This document shows, one piece after another, positions 7,643 to 15,587 of a stretch of 32,542 nt of DNA. The DNA is taken from NCBI GenBank assembly GCA_019114345.1, contig DXFS01000059.1:1-32542 (forward strand), given 5' to 3'. The number at the start of each line of letters is the position of its first letter. The first letter of the stretch is position 1. A program made the translations under genes and the position numbers. Below the pieces are notes generated by a model. It was not told the origin of the DNA. It worked only from the letters and a program-made list of their open reading frames with translations, and did not search any database. This stretch comes from Candidatus Agathobaculum pullistercoris (GTDB lineage Bacteria > Bacillota > Clostridia > Oscillospirales > Butyricicoccaceae).

Positions 7643-8572
7643 TTAAATCTGATGGAATACAACGCGCGGCAGCAGCTCATCAACTGCGCTGCGCTCTGCG
7701 GCCTGCGAACCACTGCACATGACGTTGGCTGCGCTCGTAGCGACCGCCAGACGGACGGTTTCCTCTTCGCTCATGCCCTGTTCGGCGGCATAGGCGAGTG
7801 CGGCGACCATGCTGTCGCCCGCGCCGACCGTGCTGCCGACAGGCACCTTGAGGCCCTCAGCGCGGTACGCTCCATCCTTGCTGACAAACAGCGCTCCGTC
7901 TCCGCCCATAGACACGACCACGCGTTCCACGCCGCCCGCAATTATCTCGCGCGCTGCGGCGAGCAGGTCGTCCGCGGTCTCGAGCGTACGTCCGGTCAGG
8001 CGGGACAGCTCGTGGTTGTTGGGCTTGGCCAGATAGGGCTTTGCCGCAAGGCCGTGCGAAAGAGGCTCGCCGTCCGCGTCCAGGAACACGCGCGCTCCCG
8101 CTTCGCGGCAGGCGGCCGTCCAGACACCATAGGTGTCTGCCGATGCGCCCTTCGGCAGGCTGCCGGACAACACCACAATGTCGCCAGACCGGATGGACTG
8201 CGTGAGCGCCGCAAGCATGCCGTCCAGCGTTTCCTGCGTGACCGTCAGGCCGGGTTCGTTTAAGTCGGTGTTGGTATGCCTTACCGGGTCGATGACCTTG
8301 AGGTTCGTACGGGTCTCGCCCTCGACGAAGGTGAACTTGCAGGCGATGCCAAGCGCGTCCATCGCGTCCGCAATGCGGCGGCCGGTCGCGCCGCCGAGCA
8401 GGCCGACCGCCGTGCTGGCGCCGCCCAGCTTGGCGATCACCTTGGAGACGTTCAGACCCTTGCCGCCCGGATCGGTGCGCATTTTGGTGATGCGGCCCAC
8501 CGCATCGATGGAAAAGTCCGGGATCTCCACGGTTTTATCCAGTGCGGGATTAAGTGTTACTGTGATGATCAC
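7643..8572 (-). CDS. PfkB-family hexose-phosphate kinase (1-phosphofructokinase type)
   Basis: This 309-residue protein begins I-I-T-V-T-L-N-P-A-L-D-K-T, the characteristic start of the 1-phosphofructokinase/tagatose-6-phosphate kinase group. It carries DPGGKGLNVSKVIAKLGG (about residues 34-51) and the C-terminal ribokinase signature VGAGDSMVAAL, whose Asp is the catalytic base. It would phosphorylate fructose-1-P, or possibly tagatose-6-P or fructose-6-P, to the bisphosphate. The start is GTG 8572, not an ATG: AGGAGG lies 7 nt upstream and the product then begins as in the family; the longer frame to 8749 runs through the promoter region. It is the first gene of the operon with the dehydrogenase and DeoR regulator. 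Sequence alone does not settle the substrate. Confidence 0.85.
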   Translation of the reverse strand: MIITVTLNPALDKTVEIPDFSIDAVGRITKMRTDPGGKGLNVSKVIAKLGGASTAVGLLGGATGRRIADAMDALGIACKFTFVEGETRTNLKVIDPVRHTNTDLNEPGLTVTQETLDGMLAALTQSIRSGDIVVLSGSLPKGASADTYGVWTAACREAGARVFLDADGEPLSHGLAAKPYLAKPNNHELSRLTGRTLETADDLLAAAREIIAGGVERVVVSMGGDGALFVSKDGAYRAEGLKVPVGSTVGAGDSMVAALAYAAEQGMSEEETVRLAVATSAANVMCSGSQAAERSAVDELLPRVVFHQI

Positions 8573-8662
8573 AACATTACCTCCTGCTGGTGCGGCGGAC
8601 TGCGCCCACCGCTGATATTCAAAACGAAAGCCTGTAATTATAATAACAACAATTAACTTTGA

Positions 8663-8677
8663 TTTCAACTGTTGAAA
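8663..8677. promoter_or_regulatory. Candidate operator upstream of the pfkB operon
   Basis: A perfect inverted repeat, TTTCAAC-T-GTTGAAA, lies 91 bp before the pfkB start in an A/T-rich promoter region that also has a TATAAT-like box and repeated TTGTTG words. It is a natural candidate site for the DeoR regulator encoded by the same operon (inference). Confidence 0.5.
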
Positions 8678-8710
8678 CAACAATTTTTTGCTTTTGTTTT
8701 TATCCAAAAT

Positions 8711-8741
8711 ATACAAAACCGCCGGAAGTGATTTCCGACGG
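8711..8741 (-). terminator. Terminator after mtlR
   Basis: On the minus strand CCGTCGGAA pairs with TTCCGGCGG (one G-U pair) around a 5-nt loop and is followed by TTTT. It lies 26 bp past the mtlR stop, so mtlR and the pfkB operon are separate transcription units. Confidence 0.7.
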
Positions 8742-8767
8742 GTCTGCAATGATAAATGTATGGTTTT

Positions 8768-10795
8768 TCATTCTCCGGCCAGCTCACGGCGGAACCGCAG
8801 GCTGAGGTCTGTTTCCAAAAGCCGGACTGCCTGGTCGCGCTCTCCGGCGCGCAGGCTCTCGATCAGCGCCGGGCGGTCGATCAGCACGGCGCTGACCTCC
8901 TGCATGACGCGCTGCCAGACCGGTTCCGGACGGTCCGGCGCAAGCATGACCACCGCGCCGAGGATTTCGCGCCCGTTCTCTGTGACCGGATAGGGCAGGC
9001 GGAGGTAGCCCAAACAGCAGCTGTCTACCGCGCTGGTCTTGCAGTGAAGCAGGTGCGCGCGCAGGGGCGGGATATAGGTATCGCCCAGCGCCTCGCGCCG
9101 CGCGAGCGCGGTCTCGATCTCACGCAGCTGCTGCGGGGATCGGGAAAACAGCCGTGCGGCTGCATGGAGCACTTCCCCCCGCGTGCGGGGCGCCGGGATA
9201 TCATCGATTGCCATCGTGTCCAGCAGCCCGACCAGGCAGGCGCTGAGCGCGTCTGCATAGCGCAGGTCGGCGGGCTGCGGCATGGGCTGCACTGCGGCGG
9301 ATGCCTGTTCGCGGAAGGTCTCGGCCGCGCTTTGCAGCAGAATACGGTCTTTTTCCTGCAAGACCGCACTGACTACCACATGTGGGAAGTCTGCAGACAG
9401 CGGTACAGTGGAAATAATCAGCCCAATGCCTTCTCCGCGCAAGGCATCTGTGTCCAGTCCGCGCAGCGGACACATGCGTTCGACCGCAATATCCGGAAAC
9501 TCCCGGTCAAGCTGACTGGTCAGAAAGCGGCTGGTCGCCATGCCCATCGGGCATACGACTACCGCACGCAGGCGGCGGCGCGTCTGCGCGCATTTTTCAA
9601 GCACCGCGCCAAAGTGCATGGCGAGGAAGCCGGCTTCTTCATCCGGGATCGGCGGTATCCGGAGCGTATGCGATGTTTGGTCACACACGCGGCGTACCGC
9701 CGCCCAGAGTTCGGCATATTGGGTGCGCACGGCTTCAAGCTGCGGATTTTCGATGCGTTCTCCGCGTTCCATACGAAGCAGCATGGGGCGCAGATGGGCG
9801 CACAGATCGGTGCGGAAAGTGGAAAAACCGGTCAGTTCCACGCCGGTTTCCCGTTCCATCCCGCGGATGAGCAAAGCGGCGAGCTGGCTGATGCGCAGCT
9901 CTTCCGGATCGTCCCAGTCCTGCTCTCCCAACGCCGCGTGCAGGTAGTGGTCGAGATAGGCAGCTTCGCCTGCGGGCAGGCGCATACCCAGCGCTCCTTC
10001 GAGCGAGATCTGCAGTGCGGCAGCATCGCGCCCGGCTTTTCCGCGCGGGCCATCGGCTTTCAGGCGGCCGCTGCGTATCTGCCCCGCAAGCAGGGTCAGA
10101 TGCAGTACAAGCGAGATAAAAGCGCTGTCGCTGAATACAAACCGCCCGCTGCGCTCAAATCCCTGCAGCACGCGGGCAATCGCCTGCATATCTTTCCGGT
10201 CAAGCAGGCCGAGCGTCGAACCATCCGGCTGGCTTTCAATGAACTGTCCCCAATCCAGCTGGGTCAGCTGTGGGCGCAGGCGGATCCCCATGGCACGGCG
10301 CAGGTTTTCCGGCGGGCCTTCCAGCCAGACGCCCACGCCTGTGCGCCGTTTGACTGTTACCCCGCGTGCGAGCAGCCATTCGCCGGCCGCATTCAGGTCG
10401 TTTGCAAGTGTGTGCTCGGAGATGTCCAGCTTTTCCGCCAGCCACTGGGTCTTGACTGGCTCGCCCGCCGCAAACAGCAGGGCAAGCAAGCGGTCGATGC
10501 GCTCGTTTTTGGACAGTACTGTGCTGCTGCCATCCAGAAGTGTGCGCAGGACAGCACGGCGCTCCTCGTCTTCATCCAGCCGCACGCCTTGTCCCGGGCT
10601 GCGGACAAAGCGGAATCCTGCCGCTTCAAGCCATTTTTCCATGCCGGGCATTTCGCGCATGACCGTGCGGCGGCTTACGCCGATGCTTTCCCCCAAGGCT
10701 GCCGCCGTCAGCCACACCGGAGGCAGGTCGGCCAGTTTGCGGATCAGCCTTCGCCCGTTATCGGTCAATATGGGTAAACGGTTTTGCCGCTCCAC
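8768..10795 (-). CDS. mtlR: MtlR-type PRD-containing transcriptional activator with EIIB-like and EIIA-like domains
   Basis: This 675-residue protein has the modular layout of Gram-positive MtlR. Two N-terminal helix-turn-helix units come first (one with LGESIGVSRRTVMREM, a second with L-A-E-K-L-D-I-S-E-H-T-L-A-N-D-L). Two PTS regulation domains follow in about residues 180-400, then an EIIB-like domain with VVCPMGMATSRFL, then a C-terminal EIIA-like domain with H-L-L-H-C-K-T-S-A-V. Phosphorylation of the PRDs and of the EIIA and EIIB residues by the PTS normally tunes DNA binding. The start is GTG 10795 because AGGAGGG lies 6 nt upstream; ATG 10813 would place that SD inside the coding region. 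It is divergent from the mannitol PTS gene, its expected target. B. subtilis MtlR has a similar size. Confidence 0.85.
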   Translation of the reverse strand: MERQNRLPILTDNGRRLIRKLADLPPVWLTAAALGESIGVSRRTVMREMPGMEKWLEAAGFRFVRSPGQGVRLDEDEERRAVLRTLLDGSSTVLSKNERIDRLLALLFAAGEPVKTQWLAEKLDISEHTLANDLNAAGEWLLARGVTVKRRTGVGVWLEGPPENLRRAMGIRLRPQLTQLDWGQFIESQPDGSTLGLLDRKDMQAIARVLQGFERSGRFVFSDSAFISLVLHLTLLAGQIRSGRLKADGPRGKAGRDAAALQISLEGALGMRLPAGEAAYLDHYLHAALGEQDWDDPEELRISQLAALLIRGMERETGVELTGFSTFRTDLCAHLRPMLLRMERGERIENPQLEAVRTQYAELWAAVRRVCDQTSHTLRIPPIPDEEAGFLAMHFGAVLEKCAQTRRRLRAVVVCPMGMATSRFLTSQLDREFPDIAVERMCPLRGLDTDALRGEGIGLIISTVPLSADFPHVVVSAVLQEKDRILLQSAAETFREQASAAVQPMPQPADLRYADALSACLVGLLDTMAIDDIPAPRTRGEVLHAAARLFSRSPQQLREIETALARREALGDTYIPPLRAHLLHCKTSAVDSCCLGYLRLPYPVTENGREILGAVVMLAPDRPEPVWQRVMQEVSAVLIDRPALIESLRAGERDQAVRLLETDLSLRFRRELAGE

Positions 10796-10838
10796 CGCAT
10801 ACCCTCCTTTCATCCCTTTTTCCCCACAAGTTAAAACT

Positions 10839-10848
10839 ATTATAGCAC
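10839..10848 (-). promoter_or_regulatory. Extended -10 promoter of mtlR
   Basis: The minus strand reads TGCTATAAT (a TG-N-TATAAT extended -10; TATAAT at 10844-10839), about 45 bp before the mtlR start. No good -35 is seen, as is common with extended -10 elements. Confidence 0.55.
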
Positions 10849-11058
10849 AGTGGAACGGAAAAAGATATATGAACCTGTTCCAGTGAAGCTGCGGCAAATT
10901 TGCCCATCAGGGATGGTGCCAAATCTGCTACAGGAAAGCGGATAAGGCAGAAACGATTGGACAAATAGATCAAATGCAGCGGTAGAAAATTGGCGGATTT
11001 GGATAAAGCGCCGCGGGTTGGCACTGAACCGGCGGGACAATGATGCCATAACTATTGC

Positions 11059-11088
11059 TTGCCCGCACGGGGGAGCAGACTATACAAT
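11059..11088 (+). promoter_or_regulatory. Candidate promoter of the mannitol PTS gene
   Basis: TTGCCC (11059-11064) and TACAAT (11083-11088) are spaced by 18 bp, leaving a leader of about 85 nt before the start codon. It sits in the 384-bp divergent region shared with mtlR, which contains no supported gene. Confidence 0.45.
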
Positions 11089-11179
11089 AAAGACACAAAA
11101 CGAAAGCCACGGCGCTTGTGAAAGCCTGAAACAAGCCGCTAACCACGAAGAGAGAAAGAAAAAAGGAGTTGCTGTTCGT

Positions 11180-13063
11180 ATGAAAAATGCGATTGCCAGA
11201 TTTGGCAAATTCCTCAGCGCCATGGTCATGCCGAATATCGGCGCTTTTATCGCCTGGGGCTTTATCACGGCTCTGTTTATCGACACCGGCTGGATCCCGA
11301 ATGCGGATCTGGCATCCATCCAGCCGTTTATGCTCACCTTCCTGCTGCCTGTGCTGATCGCGGCGCAGGGCGACAAGATGGTCGGCGGCGACCGTGGACG
11401 CGTCATGGGTGCAATCGCAGTCATGGGCTGCATCGCGGGCGTTAACGGAACGGAAGGCCAGCCGATGCTGATGGGCGCGATGATCATGGGCCCGCTCGCG
11501 GGCTGGGTCATCAAAAAGTTTGACCAGGCCATGGAGGGCCGTATGCCGGCCGGCTTTGAAATGCTGATCAACAATTTCTCGGTCGGCATTTTCGGCATGG
11601 TCCTTGCCATCATTGGCTATTATGCGATCGGCCCGATCATGAGCGCGATCCTGAGCGTGCTGTCCGCCGGCGTTGCGTTCCTGGTGAACCACAGCCTGCT
11701 GCCGCTGGTTTCCGTGTTCCTCGAGCCGGCCAAGGTATTGTTCCTCAATAATGCGATCAACCACGGCGTGTTCACGCCGATCGGCGCGGAGCAGGTCGCT
11801 GAGGCGGGCAAGTCGATCATGTACATGCTCGAGACAAACCCCGGCCCCGGCCTGGGCGTGCTGCTGGCCTACATGTTCTTCTCCAAGGACCGCACGACCC
11901 GCGGTTCGGCACCCGGCGCGATCATCATCCATTTCTTCGGCGGCATCCATGAGATCTATTTCCCGTACATCCTGATGAACCCGGTTGTCATCATTGCGCC
12001 GATCGTCGGCAACGCCTGCGCGATCCTGTTTTTCTCCATCATGAACGCCGGTCTGAACGGCCCGGCGGCACCCGGCTCGATCATCGCATTTATCATGATG
12101 TCCCCGCGCGACAGTATCATCGTGAGCATCATCGGCGTGGTGATTGCGGCAGCAGTATCGTTCGTGATCGCGTCGCCCATCGTCAAGATGGCAGGCGCCA
12201 AAAACCTTGAGGACGCACAGGGCAAGATGCAGCAGATGAAGGCCGAGGCCAAGGGCACGGCAGTGCCTGCAGCAAGCGCTCCGGTAGCGGACGGCGGCGC
12301 GGTCAAGAAGGTCATCTTCGCGTGCGACGCGGGCATGGGCTCATCCGCCATGGGCGCGACCAAGTTCCGCAACCGCATCAAGGCCGAGCGGCCCGACCTG
12401 ATCGTCACCAACACCAGCGTAGACAACATCCCGGCGGATGCGGACGTTGTTGTCTGCCAGCAGGTGCTGGCTGACCGGGCACGTGCCAGTGCGCCGCAGG
12501 CGCATCTGGTTGCGATCGGCAACTTCCTGGCTGACCCCGGACTGGATGAGCTGTACCACTCGCTGACCGCACAGAAGCCCGCGGACGCACCGCAGGCTGC
12601 CGCGGATGAGCCTGCTGCTGCAGAGGAGAAAAAGCGTACTACGATCAATGCGGACTGCATCAAGCTCGGTCTTCAGCCAGTCTCCAAGGAGAAGGCAATC
12701 CGTGCGGCCGGACGTCTGCTGGTCGAGCAGGGATGTGTGGATGAGTCTTATATTGATGCGATGCTGGAGCGCGAGAAGCTGGTTACTACTTATATGGGAA
12801 TGGGCATTGCCATCCCGCACGGCACGACCGAGCAGAAGGCGCGTGTCAAGAAGTCCGGCATCGTTATGCTGCAGTACCCCGAAGGAGTGGACTTTGGGGA
12901 GGAAAAGGCGCAGCTGGTGTTCGGTATCGCCGGTGTAGGCGACGAGCACCTCGACCTGCTGAGCAATATCTGCACGGCGCTCGAGGACGAGGAGGTTCTG
13001 AACAACCTCAAGACCACAAAGGATGTATCCTATGTGCTCAAGTGCTTGGAATTCCATGACTGA
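11180..13063 (+). CDS. mtlA: Mannitol-specific PTS transporter, fused EIICBA
   Basis: This 627-residue membrane protein closely follows E. coli MtlA (637 residues). The EIIC part has several membrane segments and the GIHEIYFPYILMNP motif with Glu258, matching the mannitol-binding Glu257 of E. coli. A Lys/Ala-rich linker near residues 345-375 leads to EIIB with FACDAGMGSSAMGA (Cys382). A second Ala/Pro/Glu-rich linker near residues 470-490 leads to EIIA with GIAIPHGT (His547). All three phosphotransfer sites are present, so it can take mannitol in as mannitol-1-phosphate without a separate MtlF. The SD AAAAGGAG lies 11 nt before ATG 11180, a slightly long spacing. It is monocistronic, ended by a strong terminator, with no mtlD after it. 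Confidence 0.95.
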   Translation: MKNAIARFGKFLSAMVMPNIGAFIAWGFITALFIDTGWIPNADLASIQPFMLTFLLPVLIAAQGDKMVGGDRGRVMGAIAVMGCIAGVNGTEGQPMLMGAMIMGPLAGWVIKKFDQAMEGRMPAGFEMLINNFSVGIFGMVLAIIGYYAIGPIMSAILSVLSAGVAFLVNHSLLPLVSVFLEPAKVLFLNNAINHGVFTPIGAEQVAEAGKSIMYMLETNPGPGLGVLLAYMFFSKDRTTRGSAPGAIIIHFFGGIHEIYFPYILMNPVVIIAPIVGNACAILFFSIMNAGLNGPAAPGSIIAFIMMSPRDSIIVSIIGVVIAAAVSFVIASPIVKMAGAKNLEDAQGKMQQMKAEAKGTAVPAASAPVADGGAVKKVIFACDAGMGSSAMGATKFRNRIKAERPDLIVTNTSVDNIPADADVVVCQQVLADRARASAPQAHLVAIGNFLADPGLDELYHSLTAQKPADAPQAAADEPAAAEEKKRTTINADCIKLGLQPVSKEKAIRAAGRLLVEQGCVDESYIDAMLEREKLVTTYMGMGIAIPHGTTEQKARVKKSGIVMLQYPEGVDFGEEKAQLVFGIAGVGDEHLDLLSNICTALEDEEVLNNLKTTKDVSYVLKCLEFHD

Positions 13064-13088
13064 GACAGATTGAAGAAAAGGTGAAAAG

Positions 13089-13127
13089 AGGCCCAGGGTC
13101 CGGACAATCGTTCGGACCCTGGGCCTT
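13089..13127. terminator. Bidirectional terminator between mtlA and ktrA
   Basis: AGGCCCAGGGTCCG (13089-13102) pairs with its complement ending at 13126 around a short loop, with A residues before and T residues after. It serves the converging mtlA and ktrA. Confidence 0.85.
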
Positions 13128-13147
13128 TCGTGCAGGAAAACAGGGGA

Positions 13148-13819
13148 TTATTCCTGAATATCATTTTCAAAGCGGCCGATCTTATCAGCCTTGCCGATCA
13201 CGGCAACGATATCGCCGGCCTGGAAGCGGAATTCCGGCGAGAAGTCTACCTTGGTCTGGTGGTCGCGCTCGATGGCGATGATGTTGATGCCGTACCTGCG
13301 GCGAACATCAGACTCGATCACGTTTTTGCCTTCCAGGAAACCGCCGACCTGGATGCGGCGGACCTCTACCTGATCGTCAAGGGAGATATAGTCCAGCAGA
13401 TTGCCCGAGATCATGCGCTTGCCAATGCGCACCGCCATATCGGATTCAGGATATACAACCGACGCGCCCAGATGCTTGAGCACTTCGCCGTGCTCCCGGC
13501 TGTTTGCTTTGGAAATGACGTGCGGCACGCCCATTTTAATGACCATCATCGTGGTGAGAACACTCACATCCACCTTTTCGCCGATGCAGATGGTTACCGT
13601 CTGGCAGTTTTGGATACCGGTTTCCTCCAGTGATTCCTCGCTGAGCGTTTCAATAACAAAAGCGAAATCAGTATACTTGCGCACGGCCTTGACTTTGGCC
13701 TCATCCTTGTCCACTGCAATGACTTCCTTGCCGGCCTCTGCAAGCGTCTGCACCAACGCGGTGCCGAACCGTCCCAGTCCGATAACACCGAACGATGTGG
13801 GGAAATGTTGCTTTTTCAT
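13148..13819 (-). CDS. ktrA: KtrA/TrkA-type potassium uptake regulatory subunit (RCK)
   Basis: This 223-residue cytosolic protein is a full RCK unit. The N-terminal Rossmann domain has GVIGLGRFGTAL (about residues 11-22) and V-I-A-V-D-K-D, the nucleotide-binding motif with an acidic ribose-binding residue. RCK_C follows at about residues 140-215. It forms the ring that gates KtrB in response to nucleotides, and in many Firmicutes its C-terminal domain also binds c-di-AMP. ATG 13819 is preceded by GAGGT at a normal distance; a TTG start at 13837 is possible but less likely. It lies 10 bp after ktrB in the same operon. A single RCK unit, not a tandem one, indicates Ktr rather than Proteobacterial TrkA. 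Confidence 0.9.
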   Translation of the reverse strand: MKKQHFPTSFGVIGLGRFGTALVQTLAEAGKEVIAVDKDEAKVKAVRKYTDFAFVIETLSEESLEETGIQNCQTVTICIGEKVDVSVLTTMMVIKMGVPHVISKANSREHGEVLKHLGASVVYPESDMAVRIGKRMISGNLLDYISLDDQVEVRRIQVGGFLEGKNVIESDVRRRYGINIIAIERDHQTKVDFSPEFRFQAGDIVAVIGKADKIGRFENDIQE

Positions 13820-13829
13820 AGCGGTTACC

Positions 13830-15134
13830 TCATCCAATCATAATCTGTTCTTCTGTATAATGCGCGCTCGGATCCGGACGGTTGATCCAGATCGAGAGCA
13901 GTGTAAATGCTCCCAGCCTGCCGGTGTACATGGTTAAAATAATGATCAGTTTGCTCAGCACACCCAGATCAGGCGTGATGCCGGTCGAGAGCCCAACCGT
14001 ACCGAAAGCGGAAACAACCTCAAACACAAGCTGGATAAAATCATACTCCGGCTCAAGAATGCACAGCAGGAAAGTGCCGATGCATACAACGAGTACGGAC
14101 AGCAGTGCAATCACAGAAGATTTGCGCAGCACTTCGTCCGGCAGGGTGCGGTGGAACGCGCCTGCGCGCCGCTTGGAGATCACGGTCCGGACCTCCTGCA
14201 TCAGGGCAAAAAAGGTAGTGGTCTTGATACCGCCGCCGGTCGAACCGGGGGAAGCGCCGATGAACATCAGGATAATCAGCACAAACAGTCCGGCGTTTGT
14301 AAACGACCCGATCGAATAGGTGGAAAATCCCGCAGTTCGCGCAGACACACTGTGAAAAAATGCGCCCAGCCAACTGATCTCCTCCGTTGCTTTGAGCAGA
14401 AGCGTACCGATCAAAAGCAGGACTCCGGTCGTTGTCAGAACGACCTTGGAGTGAAGGGTCAGTTTGCGGAACGAACGGCAGCGGTTGATATCCAGAATAA
14501 CAAGAAAGCCCAGACCGCCAAAGATGATCAGACCGCAGGTGGTCAGGTTGAGCAGGATGTCGGTCTGGTAGGGGATCAGGTTGCGCAGGCCGCCCAGAAT
14601 ATCAAAGCCCGAATTGTTGAATGCGGCAATGGAGTGGAAAATACTGATCCAGAGCGCCTGACCGAACGGGTAATCCTGTGCGAACGAGATAAAGCTGAGC
14701 ACAACACCCGCTCCTTCAAAGCACAGCGTCATGATCAAAATGGCTTTGACCAGCCGGACCATACCGCTGAACCCGTCCACATTGAGCGCTTCCTTGACCA
14801 GAAGGCGGCTTTTGATGCTGACGCGGCCGCCCGCGGCGAGGATGAGGCCCACGCCAACCGAAGACACGCCCAGACCGCCCACCTGGATCAGCCCGGCCAC
14901 CACGGCCTGACCAAAGGCGGTGAAATGATCGGCCGTGTCGATCGCGATCAAACCGGTAACGCAGACTGCACTGGTCGAGGTGAACAGCGCGTCGATCGGG
15001 GTTACTTCCGCGCCGGGCCGGATTGAGGCGGGCAGAAGAAGCAGCCCGGCACCGATCAGGATGACGAGCGCGAAACCCAATGCGATCAGCCGCCCGGGCG
15101 GCTGCCGCTCGATAAAGTTGTCGAAGTGTGACAT
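13830..15134 (-). CDS. ktrB: KtrB/TrkH-type potassium uptake membrane subunit
   Basis: This 434-residue membrane protein has the four membrane-pore-membrane repeats of the SKT family. The four filter segments are visible: SAVCVTGLIAID, FNNSGFD, ARTAGFSTYS and FGTVGLSTGI, each with its key glycine. It takes up K+ (often with Na+) together with KtrA. The start is placed at ATG 15134 (S-H-F-D-N-F-I-E-R-Q-P-P-G), where the homologous protein begins. No SD is near this ATG; the only good one (15187-15180) is 45 nt upstream, with a 34-nt hairpin between them. A GTG at 15278 would add 48 residues with no membrane or domain content and no SD. ktrA follows 10 bp after the stop. Confidence 0.88.
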   Translation of the reverse strand: MSHFDNFIERQPPGRLIALGFALVILIGAGLLLLPASIRPGAEVTPIDALFTSTSAVCVTGLIAIDTADHFTAFGQAVVAGLIQVGGLGVSSVGVGLILAAGGRVSIKSRLLVKEALNVDGFSGMVRLVKAILIMTLCFEGAGVVLSFISFAQDYPFGQALWISIFHSIAAFNNSGFDILGGLRNLIPYQTDILLNLTTCGLIIFGGLGFLVILDINRCRSFRKLTLHSKVVLTTTGVLLLIGTLLLKATEEISWLGAFFHSVSARTAGFSTYSIGSFTNAGLFVLIILMFIGASPGSTGGGIKTTTFFALMQEVRTVISKRRAGAFHRTLPDEVLRKSSVIALLSVLVVCIGTFLLCILEPEYDFIQLVFEVVSAFGTVGLSTGITPDLGVLSKLIIILTMYTGRLGAFTLLSIWINRPDPSAHYTEEQIMIG

Positions 15135-15247
15135 GATGATGCTGGAAACAGACGCCGCAAGGCGGAAGCCTGTTTCCGACCTCCTTTGTATGCTGCCGCC
15201 TGACGGCAGATGTATTGATGCAGGAACCGAATAAGGAAAATGCGCAA
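15086..15247 (-). CDS. Possible upstream ORF overlapping the ktrB start (53 codons)
   Basis: AGGAGG at 15257-15252 lies 4 nt before TTG 15247, which opens a 53-residue frame that crosses the ktrB leader hairpin and ends 49 nt inside ktrB in another frame. The peptide is basic and has no recognised domain. Its translation would unfold the leader hairpin. It may be a regulatory leader peptide or chance; the short SD spacing and TTG start keep confidence low. Confidence 0.25.
   Translation of the reverse strand: MRIFLIRFLHQYICRQAAAYKGGRKQASALRRLFPASSCHTSTTLSSGSRPGG
15144..15177 (-). promoter_or_regulatory. Hairpin between the SD and start codon of ktrB
   Basis: On the transcript the 8-nt arms GGAAACAG (15177-15170) and CTGTTTCC (15151-15144) pair perfectly and enclose a second small GC stem (CGCC/GGCG). 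AAAGGAGG (15187-15180) lies 2 nt before the hairpin and the ATG 9 nt after it. Removing the 34-nt hairpin leaves an 11-nt SD-to-start spacing; the linear distance is 45 nt. Confidence 0.6.
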
Positions 15248-15318
15248 CTGTCCTCCTGTATGGCAGGGCATCACGCACACGGCGCAGAGATTTGATACCG
15301 GTTCTCTAAACAGAATAT

Positions 15319-15347
15319 ACCATAGCATCAAAGTATGCGGCAGTCAA
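15319..15347 (-). promoter_or_regulatory. Promoter of the ktrBA operon
   Basis: Minus-strand TTGACT (15347-15342) and TATGGT (15324-15319) are spaced by 17 bp. They imply a leader of roughly 180 nt before ktrB, which carries two stem-loops and a possible upstream ORF. Confidence 0.55.
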
Positions 15348-15480
15348 TAGCGTTTTTTGAATTAAAACGTTAATGATGCGTTAATGAATGCGGAGATGAG
15401 GTTAAAAAAGCATAAATCAGTTGGAATAGGATCAAATATTGTAAACTTCATCTGATTTGGACTGCCCGCAGGATGGCAGC

Positions 15481-15509
15481 TTGACAAGGGTTTTGTTCTG
15501 GAGTATAAT
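15481..15509 (+). promoter_or_regulatory. Consensus sigma-A promoter for the cytidylate-kinase-like gene
   Basis: TTGACA (15481-15486), a 17-bp spacer and TATAAT (15504-15509) form a textbook strong promoter. The leader to the start codon is about 70 nt. Upstream to 15348 I see nothing else. Confidence 0.88.
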
Positions 15510-15587
15510 ACATTTGGTCTGATATCGGACTTAATGCGATGTGGGATGGAAAGACACGAGCATGCTATTGTCGAGGGAGGAAAGTTT

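Noticed and set aside
8756-10777. A 673-codon plus-strand frame opposite mtlR
   Set aside because: mtlR matches its family along the whole length; the opposite frame has no motif and no SD.
10796-11179. Sigma-54 promoter for the mannitol PTS gene
   Set aside because: TTGGCAC is present near 11018, but the -12 element with correct spacing is missing, and MtlR here lacks a sigma-54 activator domain.
15135-15320. c-di-AMP (ydaO) riboswitch upstream of ktrBA
   Set aside because: Expected from other Firmicutes, but the conserved ydaO sequence blocks are not seen by eye. A covariance search would be decisive.
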